DNA from: Notospermus geniculatus
Lineage: Eukaryota; Nemertea; Pilidiophora; Heteronemertea; Lineidae
DNA length: 64,000 bases
Assembly (NCBI GenBank): GCA_002633025.1
Contig: NMRB01000058.1
Span: 1 to 64,000 of the forward strand
Direction: 5' to 3'
Shown: piece by piece, positions 43,401-53,659 of the stretch
Layout of the letters: each line of letters opens with the position of its first letter
How positions within the stretch are numbered: the stretch's first letter is position 1
The notes under the pieces: model-generated
What the model saw: the letters and a program-made list of their open reading frames with translations, nothing else
Told to the model about the DNA's origin: nothing
The model's database searches: none
Position numbers and translations under genes: made by a program

Positions 43401-46400
43401 TGTCATTCAGTCCCCCGATTACAACATCCTTCTCTGTCACCACTGTTTTAGCATCATCCAAATCTTTTTCAAGGTCAGCAACCTTAGTCTCAAGGTCAGC
43501 AACTTTAGTTTCAAGGTCAGCTTTCAGAGCCACAAGAGCTTGAACCTGTGATGTGAGGTCATCTGCACTACCAGACACCTTAGAGAACATCTCCTCCTTC
43601 GTGGACAGCAGATGTTTCAGGGAGTCATTCTCTTGCATCATTTCCTCAAGCTCATTCCCAAGACTCTGTATCTCCTTGGTTAGAGTTTCATTTTCCTTGG
43701 CAGCAGACGTCAACTTCTCTGTAGCAGATGACAACTGCTCCGACACATTTGCCAACTTCTCTTCCTTCTGTTTCATGACTTCTCTTGCCATGTCCAACTC
43801 GCTGTTTGCCAAGTTCACATCGTCTTTCAAACCTTCAATGATCCGTGCATTTTCTTCAACAGCTTTAGTTCTACCCTCCAGATTGAGATTCGCCTTCTGC
43901 AATGCCATTGTCAGATGACTCACCTCATCCTCCTGCGATGAGATTTCTGTGCGAAGATTTTCCACAACTGTATTCAGAGCACTAGATTGATCACTGAGAT
44001 TTTGTAACTGAGACTTATAATCAGTAATTGACTGATCTCTGTCAGAGAGAGCCACCCTAAGTCCACTATTCTCAGCTTCTAACAACTCAATGTCTTTTTC
44101 TAGCGAAGACTTCGATGCCGAGTTCTCAGTCAAGTCAGACCTCAAGGAGTCCAAGTCAGAATGAGATTGATCAAGTTTGGAATTCAGTGTTTCATTCCTC
44201 TCGACATACAGTCCAATTTCTTCATTCATCTCCTGCAAATTATCAGTAAGAGACTGTATCTTTGCATCCTTCTCGGCAAGTAGGCGGCGCATCTCATCCG
44301 ACTCTTTCTGCAGCGCGTTCAACTCGGTATGAACCTCAACCAAAGCACTGTCACTCTCTTCCTTCTCCTTCTTCATCTGTTCTTGATACTGATGTTCCTT
44401 GTCCTGTGATGATCGCAGAGTCTGAATCAACTCCTCTTGAAGCTTCTCAATCTGTTCTTTAGCAAGTTTCACCTGCTCCTCCTTTTGCCCTTTCACCGTC
44501 TCCGACTCCGTCCGTAAGTTTGCCAACGAGGCCTCCTTCTTTTCCAAGCTGGATTCTAACTCGGATATCTTCTCCAAATGTTCAGAAATCGTCCTCTGCT
44601 GATTTGAAATCTCGTTTTCCATATCAGACATCTGCCCAAGAAGAGACTGGATTTTCGATTCAACCTTTCTCCCCTCTGTGCTCTGTCCCTCTTTCAGAAT
44701 ACCAACTTCCTCAACGGACCGATGCAAGTCAATTTGCAACTCCTGAACCTGGGTATCCTTCTCATGCACAGCATCTTTTAACTTTGCAATATGTTGATTA
44801 CACTCGTCAACATTTTCTGACAGTCCACGAATATCCAAATCCTTCTTGGCAATCACATGATTCAGATTTTCGACTTCTGCAGACAGTTCTTGAATCGTTC
44901 TATTCAACTGGTCCTTTTCAGCCTTGTGCATCGTAACAAGGCTGTCATTATCAGATTTGGAATGTTCTAGATCAGTTTTGAGATTTTCTATTGTGGTATT
45001 GAGAGTCCTATTTGTGTCCACAAGATTATTCAGATGGTCTTCACGTTGCTCAATCTGAACTTGCAACTCAGCAAGCGTCGCTTCCCGAGATGCAAACTTG
45101 GCACAAAAAGTACTTATTTCAGATTCTCTGTCCTTCAACTGGGCAGTAATTTCCTTAATTTGTTGGTTTGCAGCGTCATGCTGGTTTTGCAGGTTGTCGA
45201 AATCGGAGCTTTTCTTCATAAGATCCTCCTGTGTTTTGTCAAGGGCCTGCTCCAAGTGACGCCTTGTGGATTCAGTCTTCTCCAGGGCCTGCTGGAGTGT
45301 TGAGAGATCATTTTCAAGTTGAGCAGATTTTTCCTGAAAGAAACGAAGAAATTTCTTAAATCAAGGATCTTACATGTATTGTCTGGAATCAACGGTGGAG
45401 ACTTGAACGATAAAAGAATTTTAACGACTTAATCTCTTGAAAGATTTACACCAAATTCAAGCTGATTTACAATCCTTACTTTGAATGGTCTGAGTTGTTC
45501 CACTTCCTTGTTTATTGTCTCATGTTCCTTTAGAAGGGAAGACAGATTAGCCTGCAGTTCTGAAATCAACTTTGTAGTTTCTGAGTTCTTGGTAGTGAGG
45601 TCAGCCACCTGGAATAAGAACAAGAAATGTTTTAAATTTGATGTCAGATAACACAACCTAAACCATGTGCAGGTAACAAATCACAAATTGTGCTTTGTTA
45701 CCTGCACATGGTAATGATGAAACATTGTCAATGTTTCATCAATACCCCTACCCTTTTATAGCATTCCTTCAAATTCCTGATAAAATCACTAACACTGTAT
45801 CCATTGGTTCACCTTACCTGATCTCTGAGTGCTTCATACTCTTTCTCACTGTGTATATTCTCATACTCAATCTTCTCATGGAGTCTCTCTACCTCTTGAG
45901 ACAGGGTCTGTTTGTCAGCTTCAAGGCCTGAAAAAGGAACATTAAGAGATGATTATGAATCTACAAGGACTCGTATTTCGCCTTCGAAATGAAAGTGACA
46001 TCCAGTGCTCATTGATGACTGGGAATTTCAGGGTTTGCGATGAGTATGATGAAGCTGTAGTTTCTTTAGAGCACCCACCATCCTTGATTTCCTCGAGTTC
46101 AGCCAGCTTCAGTTCTAGGGAGACCTTCTCATCATCTAGGTAGATCACCTTCTCCTTGTAGTCCTGAACTTCTGATTGGTATCCAGAGACGTTCAGCTCC
46201 AGTTCCATTATCTTGGCATTCATGGAAAGCTGAAAGAGGAGAGGGAGAATTTAGTTTTCAATTTCTCACTCAGAGAGCAAATTCTCCAACTGTGTCTTTA
46301 TAAACTATTCCACAATACTTACAATATCAGACTCGGCATTTCTCTTGCTCTCTTCATATTCAACCATTTTCAGCTCCAGAGCAACTCGTTGTTTATGTTC

Positions 46401-49400
46401 CTCACTCCTGTCTTGTGTTAGTTGACTGATAGTGGCCCTGGCTCCTTTCAGCTGTGACTCAAGATCAGCTACAGCCCCTTCTCTCTCTGTCTCCATGTCA
46501 GCTTCACTCTGAAGATGATAACGAACCAAGTCAATGATTGTTGAATGAGGAAGTCTCATGTATGCTCCACACAGACATTCACTTAACAACAAAGTGTGAT
46601 GTGCAGAATGACTCGGGACAGGACAAGGTGCAGTACGTATTCAAAGAAACATGCAGTTAGGAGAGACAGAAAAGCCCCCCCCCCACATTACACCATTAAT
46701 GGAGTACTNCCCCCCCCCCCCCACATTACACCATTAATGGAGTACTGAATACCATATAAAGGCTACATGCTGCTAAGATGCTATCATCAAAAGATATAAA
46801 CACTGAAATGATACTAACTTCTCACTCTCTACATGTACTTCCCCCAATCATTACCCCATTACCCATGTTCTCCTTTTTTCATCAAGTGACAGGGTATTTG
46901 GGATTTGTTCAAAGATTTCAGACTTATGAAGAGTAGGTACCAGTAAGACATGTGAAAGGACTTAAGCAAAGACAGGAACAGCATGGTGACCACATGGTAT
47001 GGTACAAGGGAGAAGATCCATAAAATGATAATTCTGCTCAAGTGCGAGGTAGTAGATTATATCATCAGGTAGAAGGAAACAAGCAAACAATTGAAGGAAA
47101 TATGATAAACAGGAGTTCATAAGGAGTGTCTTTGATGAGCAAAACAAGCAATAAAGATTCAAACAAATAAAATTGTCACACCACAAATCAAAATGTTACG
47201 TTAGCATGACAAAACACCGAATGACAAAACATGGTAGACCTGAAACATATTGAGGTGCAATGGATGATGATGTATACTTCTGTTGAAAATGAGATTTTGA
47301 GGTACGTTTGTGTGGAGAGTTGTTCAAGATGTTATTACTCATAGTACAAAACAGTACATAGTTTTATTACATGGAAAAGTGCCCTTGATAACCGTGCAGG
47401 AGATTTACATGTAGTGAGTGCAAACATGTCACCAAATGACGGAGTTCCCAACCTCTGGATAGCACCAAGGTCTGCACTGCAGCCACAGGACTGATAACTA
47501 CCCTGTACAGAAAGCTATAGTACATAATATTCACACAATTGAGTGGCTCAGAACAATAGTCTACTAACTGACATTTTCATAATTTTGAGAAAATCAGTGA
47601 TTTTACTGTGAACAAAAAACTTTAAATTCTATTTTCTCCATATTATGAAAATGTCAGTTACCCGGTAGTAGACTATTGTTCTGAGCCACTCAATTGTGAG
47701 TCAACCTTTTGGTGCTCTTGAATGAAATCCCATGTCATAACCTGGGTGCTAAAATTATTGTATGACAGCTGTACAGATGTGGTCGTGGAAAAGCTGTTGA
47801 GGTGTGTGGCCATAATTACAGTTGTACATGTACAAGGACGAAGAGTCAGTCCAGTCACATGACAGAGTAACAGGAAGCAGCAGATGAAGTTGCTCTGTGA
47901 CTGTGAGGATTTATGATGAAATATCTGTCAGTCATGTCATCTTGTGTGATTCTTCACAACTTGGCTCTCAAGTACATGCCAGACTAATTCACATCATGCA
48001 TCATACAACCTGCGTAGTGCATATTCAGTATTCTTACTTCAAAATCTGTTTGGTCGTAAGGTTTATGCAGGGACTTCAACTCCAAAATGAGTAATTCTTT
48101 AAAATTTTGGTTAGTAAGTCAACGAAAAGATATCTTAATGAGACACCAGCAACACGAATAGGGCACGAGGCTATGCACGCATTCATACTTTTTTTCGAGA
48201 AGGCATGGAAGTAGTCAATACGCAAAATTGCTTTTATACAATGTCAGTGTCATGCAGACTGGAATAGGTTGTCCATGATTCATGAATGACCTCTCCACAC
48301 AATGCAACAACATGCAGGACAATACCGGTACTTGTGATTGAACTTATCACATAGTTGCAAAAAACGTCGTATTAAATAGACACAAATGCTGGCAGCATTG
48401 GCCTAGCAGATGATCACAATGCTGGTGCCTCAATAGACAGATAAATGATACAATAAACCAGACCTGTTGAGCTTTCTTGGAGACCTGAAAATAACACCAT
48501 TATCACCATGACATGAAACGGTCTACATTTTCCAAGTCAAGATAGACATTTCCTTCAATATCTGTGTGCCTCTTGGACTCAAGCTCCACATTTCCCATAC
48601 CAATGCAGAGGTGGCAATGGCCACTCATTTAGTTTCAACTCTACAGGCCAGAATGAAGCCAGTGCATGTTCTGAGTGTGAACAGCTGTGCAGGGAATTAC
48701 ATAAAGAAACATAATAATGAGATGTGCACAAATCGAGGTGGCAACACAGGTCTTGCTAAAGCCACTAGAACATCAAGTTTATGTGAATTTATAGAACAAA
48801 TAACATCTAAAGGAGCATCCTGCCCTCGAGAGATAAAAGGCATTATCACAACTAGAGATCAAACTGTTCCCTACTGATCACAAGTGGAGCTGCTGCCTTT
48901 TACCACTAGAGGGCACTATATGAATAGTACTGCTTGGTACTGACCTCTTCCATCTGAAACTGAAGCACATTGACCTGTTCCTGGTAGTGATCCCTTTCAC
49001 CCATCATCGTGGAGAGTTCTTCCTGAAGCTCGATCATTTTCTCCTGTAGCTCATCACGATGGGCCCCAACCTCCTTCAGTCCGGACTCAAGAGCACCTGG
49101 GAAAGAAAATTGTGAAATTTATCTTCCAGATTTTTGCTGCCACAACCAGGGTTCTCCACAGGGTTTGAAACAGACCGGGTGCTGGTGGTGTCACACGGTT
49201 ACTGATATCGGAAGCCGCTGCCGCACGCGCGTCCTCGGGGGGGNCCTCCGCAGACAAATTTGACATGTAGAAGCCCTGAAATGCGATTTCCCGGCATTTC
49301 GGAACATAAATCAGCTCCTGTCGGTGCTTGGAAAACCTCAGTGTTACCTCAGTGAATAATTTTGAACAGGCGGCAGATTTTTAGACCGGGCGCTAAGGTC

Positions 49401-52400
49401 AATCCTGCGTTTTAGAACGGGCGCCGCGCCCGTTCTGTTACACTAGTGGAGAACCCTGCACAACCATATTTGACCATTAGATGGTTTATTGTCATGTTTC
49501 TACACTCATAGATTAAGTTCGACTGATGCCTCCCTTGGTTCTTCAAGTTACCTTTGTGATTGGAAGATTCTTCAAGCTCCAAGATTCTTAGCTGCAAATT
49601 TCCCTTTTCTTCTTCCAATTCAGCAATTTGATTTCGGAGGGCTTCAACATCACTACCAGCAGAACTGGCCTGGAAATTACACACAAAGAATAATAGTAAA
49701 GCAAACAGAACAAAATCTAAGGCAGGCCTTTGAGTTAGTTACTATAGGTATAGACATAGATAAAACACTGGGATTTAGACAATGGATTTCCATACAGAAG
49801 ATAGGTTTATCCAGGATCAACCATACATGTATGATACAATTGCCAAATTAGAGCTGATAACTGATTAGAGCTGATAACTGATTTGTCTGAGAGCCGTGAA
49901 CCATGTCAACCTGTAGGGCGTTGTCATCCTACTTCAATTTACCAAATTAGGCACCATGCATTGTGTCATTCATTCAATCTGCTCCCTGTCATGCCTGTTC
50001 CACTTGGTAAACACAACACCATCTGAGCCAGACACCACACTCATTGTACTCGCACTCATTGAAGGACAAAGACAAAGGAATGGAAACACCACATCATAAC
50101 AAAAGTTTCCCCACCTGTAATGTCCTACAGAGTATTCAAGGTTTTGTTCTCTTGTATTTGAATGAGTCTGACAGCAAACTTTTTTAGAATCAGCATTTTT
50201 ATCATAACCTGATACTGGCAGGATGGAAATTCGACCAGGGAATTACCAGAAAAACAATGACTACATTGTACATTCACATTACTAATTGCTTTGTTTCTTA
50301 AGTACCACATACATGTGCACACAAACACTGAGTCTGGGATCCTCCAAGTCCAAGCTTGGATCAGTGACATCAAAAGCACTGACACTAGTATGGTACTGGT
50401 AACGTAACAGAAACATCAAATGAAGAGGTGTACCAACCTTTTTCAGCTGATCCAATTCTTTCTGCAAGGCTTTCACTTTGGTGGTGTTGGCAGCTTTCAT
50501 CTTCATCATTTTCTGCTGAGTTGCAGCATTTTTCTCTCGCAAAGCTTCAAGTTCTTTGTGATTTGGCCTACTGCTACTTTCCTCTTGAAGTATTTTTAGT
50601 TCCTCTTGTAATCTGTGAAGCTTTTCATTAGTAGTTTTTATTACAGTACCTTGCTCCAATAACTGTTTCTCCTTCTGGCCTATTTCTGCTTGCAGCATTT
50701 CTATCACCTTGACCTTCCCAGCCAATATGTCATTGGTGTCACGTAATTTCTGCTCCATCATTTTTAGCACCTGGTCCTGAATATCCACTTCACCTTTTGC
50801 CGTCAATTTTTTCACTTCGTTCTCATGGCGGTGAATCAATGCTCGTATATCCTCGTCTCGAGCGAGGATCTCAGTATCCTTATCACGAATCAGATGTTTC
50901 AAACTATTCATCTCTTTGCTTTTCTCTTCAAGGATTTCTTCGAAATAACGTTGGGTTTCACGAAGTTTTAAATCGAAATTGTTCAAATCCTTTTCAGCTT
51001 GGTCTGTTTTTTCGGAAAGGCGATGTTGGAGTTGGTCAATTTCATCTTGATATCCTTTCATTCTTTCTTTAACATTTTCCAGGGAGGTATTCAAAAGTTC
51101 AATTGATTCACCTTTCTCTGATGAGGATTTCTGAATCAGCTGAAAAAAAGAAAGTAATGTCATGAATACATGGAGGTTATTGTCTGAAACTATGAGAAAA
51201 GGTTCTGGTGAATATTCGTAAGTGACCCACAAAATAATTAAACCTCCAGTGCTTGCAGTCCTTCAAAATACAAAGGCACACCCTCAGGTCACTCTCTAGG
51301 TCATACATGTAGATATTCTTTTGCAAATCTGTGAAAATTCACTACAAAGACACAAACTTACAGCGATGGCCTGATCTCTTCCTTTCAGGACTTGATCCTT
51401 CTCACTGATATGCTCTTGGAGATCCAGGATAATCTTCTCATTGTCTAAGATTTTCTCATTCAACTCCATGATCTTTCGATCTTTGTAGACCATTTGAGCA
51501 TACATTTCCTCAGACTGAAACAAACAAACACAATATTCAGTCAAGAACAATTTCCGTCTTTGTAGAAATAACAGACTAAACATAAGTGTCCAATGATTCA
51601 AACACAATATAATCACGAAATGCCAAGCTAAAATCAAACACCCACTGTTTTCTCCCCATCAGGACTTTTCTCTTCACTTGTGTCTGCAGGTTTTCTCAAG
51701 TCATCAAGCTGTTCTTGAAGAACTTTGACAGCATCATCCCTCTCCAAGATGATCTTATTCTTCTTGTTTAGTTCAGCTTCTTTGGCCTTAATCTGCTGTT
51801 CTTTCTCCTCTAGTTTTTTCTTCATTACAATCAGCCTGCCACGGCTGCCTTGCTCCGAAGATGTGCTCTCATCAGAAGCTTCAGAACACTGTAATTCAAG
51901 TGACAATAAGCCAAGTGAAGATAAAAATAGAGCTCAACACAGCAAAAGCAGGACAGGACAATGAACGTAATTCACTCAGAATGGAAGAACTCTGCTCAGT
52001 TCTACAGGAAATGTTATAAACGCTTGGGAGGACTTCATGACCTACCTTGTCAACTGACTCAGACATGCCTTTCTTCATTTCCTCAAGTTGGTTTGTTAGG
52101 CTGGTAACCTTTGCTTTTGACTGAAGCTTCAGTTTGGAGAACTTGGCATTGGAATCCTAACAACAAACAGAGGAAGACATCAATAAATTCAGAACCCGTT
52201 CATCTTCTAGACTGCATTCATACATTCTAGAATGCATGAGAGAAAATAATGTCTTGTCGAAATCACATACATACCTCAAGTTCTTTTTGTTTTTTGGCAA
52301 GTGCAGTTTCATTTTCACGGATCATTTCTTGCAACTGCTGCACCAATTTTGCCTTCTCCTCAAGCTGGATATTGATGTCATCTTGATGAGGCCCTCCCTA

Positions 52401-52585
52401 AAAAAATGTGCACGATTTAGTGTCAAGCAGCTGTTCATTGATTCGCAAAATAGTTGCATTCCACTGAAGACTATCTCCAACATGCATCACAATCAGATTC
52501 TGCAACTTACCCCATGGCTTTCCTCTTGCGGGGCAACTAAGTTGTCTAGTCCCCCTTGGACAGCCCCAGCCAATCTATTCCACAT
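22452..52585 (-). CDS. GOLGB1: Giantin, golgin subfamily B member 1
   Basis: Exons on the minus strand: 52585-52511, 52397-52275, 52156-52046, 51888-51646, 51514-51362, 51139-50438, 49669-49552, 49096-48945, 46508-46323, 46229-46079, 45927-45818, 45608-45480, a giant exon starting at 45333, then 23676-23530, 23376-23258, 23151-22998, 22914-22854, 22733-22679, 22557-22452 (TGA). Phases agree throughout. Exon 3, AKFSKLKLQSKAKVTSL, matches the human giantin block KIKKLKLHAKAKLTSL. The C-terminus KKWRRWL followed by a tail anchor YLIAIHALVLMCFF matches human WKRVL and IYFLMIHVLLILCF. Giantin is a Golgi-rim tether, almost all coiled coil, anchored by one C-terminal helix. The central exon appears twice (see separate entries); collapsing the copies would give roughly 5,050 residues against 3,259 in human. 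Two serine-rich breaks (VPESVEVS type) interrupt the coil. Confidence 0.9.
23796..36303 (-). CDS. GOLGB1: Giantin giant coiled-coil exon, left copy (frameshifted)
   Basis: The acceptor is just above 36303 and the donor GTAAAA just below 23796. The frame is open for about 11.7 kb from 35511 to 23796, but a 229-bp direct duplication near 35512 shifts the frame near the 5' end, so this copy is not translatable as drawn. Its 3' part (23796-27920) is unique and must be used by any full-length protein. The product is continuous heptad coiled coil with three near-repeats of about 100 residues holding NVEYYKQQL, several basic tracts (ALLKKMKQKIRDLE, ALIKKLKQQLLAEKKK) and Ser-rich spacers (SIVPESVQVSDSATS). 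The splice donor and the following exons fit giantin. Confidence 0.8.
35283..35740. repeat. 229-bp direct tandem duplication inside left giant exon
   Basis: TTCCAAGCTGGATTCTAACT occurs at 35283 and again at 35512. The two units differ at about one base (35398 C versus 35627 G). Since 229 is not a multiple of three, the reading frame is broken here. The right copy of the exon (44545-44770) has only one unit. Confidence 0.85.
36441..37184 (-). pseudogene. Second copies of giantin exons 9, 10 and 12 (exon 11 missing)
   Basis: 37184-36999, 36900-36750 and 36569-36441 copy exons 46508-46323, 46229-46079 and 45608-45480 with intact splice sites. The counterpart of exon 45927-45818 is absent: about 314 bases are replaced by a G homopolymer tract (36611-36624) and a few bases. 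Because exon 10 ends in phase 1 and exon 12 starts in phase 0, skipping exon 11 would break the frame. Confidence 0.75.
37192..45333 (-). CDS. GOLGB1: Giantin giant coiled-coil exon, right copy (3' truncated)
   Basis: It starts after the acceptor TTTCTTTCAG with EKSAQLENDLSTLQQALEK and stays open for 2,714 codons to the block junction at 37192. Beyond the junction the frame hits a stop within a few codons (37180), with no donor, whereas the left copy continues at the equivalent point into EEVDKLTKRVGELTKQ. The natural reading is therefore that this exon should continue at 27920, giving one exon of about 12.3 kb. If the duplication were real, this copy would yield a giantin lacking its membrane anchor. 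Confidence 0.8.
45662..45741. repeat. Two adjacent near-perfect palindromes
   Basis: 45662-45712 has 19-base perfect arms starting ACCATGTGCAGGTAACAAA, and its inner loop again pairs (CACAA / TTGTG). Three bases further, 45715-45741 has 13-base arms TGATGAAACATTG / CAATGTTTCATCA around one T. They lie in the giantin intron next to exon 11, in the segment missing from the left copy. Confidence 0.75.
46674..46746. other. Contig join: same overlap on both sides of a single N
   Basis: A C-run followed by CACATTACACCATTAATGG and AGTACT stands before the N at 46709 and again directly after it. This shows that a single N in this scaffold marks an unresolved overlap rather than one unknown base. Confidence 0.85.
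47535..47697. mobile_element. 163-bp foldback element in giantin intron 8
   Basis: The left arm ACAATTGAGTGGCTCAGAAC continues into AATAGTCTACTA, then ACTGACATTTTCATAAT; the right arm is its inverse with a small bulge (CCCGG). Arms are over 45 bases, so the whole piece can fold into one long hairpin. No coding capacity. Confidence 0.7.
48464..48484 (-). CDS. Candidate 21-nt giantin microexon
   Basis: On the minus strand TTTTCAG precedes 21 bases encoding VSKKAQQ, followed by a GTCTGG donor. Both boundaries are phase 0, which matches exon 8 (ends phase 0 at 48945) and exon 9 (starts phase 0 at 46508), and the peptide is compatible with a coil. A 21-base match of this kind could also arise by chance in a 2.4-kb intron. 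Confidence 0.3.
49147..49458. mobile_element. 312-bp element, CAGGGTTCTCCAC termini, CACAAC duplication
   Basis: 13-base inverted termini, CAGGGTTCTCCAC and GTGGAGAACCCTG, are flanked by CACAAC (49141-49146 and 49459-49464). Inside are a G-run with an N (49244) and the ATGCGATTTCCCGGCATTTC block also found in the elements at 3040 and 4235. Located in giantin intron 7. A hAT-like class is possible from the CAGGG ends. Confidence 0.7.
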
Positions 52586-52714
52586 GTTGTTTCTTTAAAA
52601 TGTGGCCTAAATCTGAAATTGGCAACCAAAAATCATCAGCAAACTGCAATTCATTCATACATTATTAGGGCCTAGCTTGACCTAACTAACCCTTAGCGTA
52701 TAACGTAGGCCTAG

Positions 52715-53654
52715 CCCAAGGAGGATCGGACAACCGGTCACGTGACGTTTCAGCTAAGGTCAAGGTCATGTAAACAAAAGCACGTGGTTCACTCAGCTGA
52801 ACCAGCGCAATTTGAAGGCCGATTTCTGCGTGAAAATGGTTATATTTATCATTTTCTCCAGTTTTGTATCGTTGATTATTATCGAAATGAACGTTTGATT
52901 ACGCAAAGCACATTTTTCTGAGCAGTCATTGCGTGTATTTCTCTCCTGTTTACATGCCTTCGCAAGCACTCTGTGTCAATGCATGGACTATGCATAAGGG
53001 ACGAGGTCGATTTTTGCTCTTGCGTAGGAGTTCTTAGGAAATTTTTGGCGCCAGCGCAACGTGTGGGATATTTACTTTTTAAAACTGTCCAAGAACTCCT
53101 AAGAACTCCATGATTTTCGATTCTAGGGAGGTGGAAAGTAACCCTTGTCAGTCAACTGTTAACTCAACTGCAGAGATCGTAAAATGGTCATAATTTCCTT
53201 ATTTTTGGACGGATTCTCGATATCGAACTATCAAAATGCAGGTTTTGGGCTATGTAATTTAAATATGGCCCCCAATCAATGCCCAGCCAATCAGCAAAGC
53301 CGGAAAAGCGAAAATTTTGGTATAGCTGTCAATCAAAATAAGCCCCGCCTCCTGACGTCACATTATGTTGATGAGTTGTTACTTCCCCCAGTGAATATTT
53401 GCCGAGAGCGAGAACTTGCGCTTCGGCCCTAAAATGTGCTAATATTTCATCAATTTGGCGTGAATTTAATGTTATTTAGGGTTTATAATGTTGTAAGCTA
53501 TATATATGATGTTGTTAATCCCTTCTGAATGCATCGCATTAGCTGATTTGGAAGATGTTTACTCGTCGAAATCTGTCGGCCAACTGAAGCGGCCGCGTCA
53601 TGGGTGCGCGATCTGTGACGTTGTCACGTGACCGGTTGTCCGATCCTCCTTGGG
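52715..53654. mobile_element. 940-bp element with 32-bp TIRs just upstream of giantin
   Basis: The TIRs begin CCCAAGGAGGATCGGACAA and are identical over 32 bases at both ends. CCTAG flanks each side (52710-52714, 53655-53659). Each TIR contains GTCACGTGAC, a perfect palindromic E-box. An inner inverted pair AGGAGTTCTTAGGA / TCCTAAGAACTCC lies near the centre. No transposase frame is visible. The inner edge is only 130 bases from the giantin start codon, so the element occupies the expected promoter or 5' UTR. Confidence 0.8.
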
Positions 53655-53659
53655 CCTAG

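Larger units (their letters stand above)
37192..46508. repeat. 9.3-kb tandem block in giantin, right copy
   Basis: Right-hand partner of 27921-37191. It contains intact exons 9 to 12 and the first 8.1 kb of the giant exon, without the frameshifting 229-bp duplication, so it is the better of the two copies for gene modelling. Confidence 0.9.

Noticed and set aside
27921-46508. Two separate functional giantin genes in tandem
   Set aside because: There is only one 5' exon set (exons 1-8) and one 3' exon set; each copy alone lacks an intact open path, so two genes are not supported.
50282-51232. Independent 316-residue coiled-coil protein
   Set aside because: It is giantin exon 6 plus intron read-through; donor and acceptor sites in phase bound 50438-51139.
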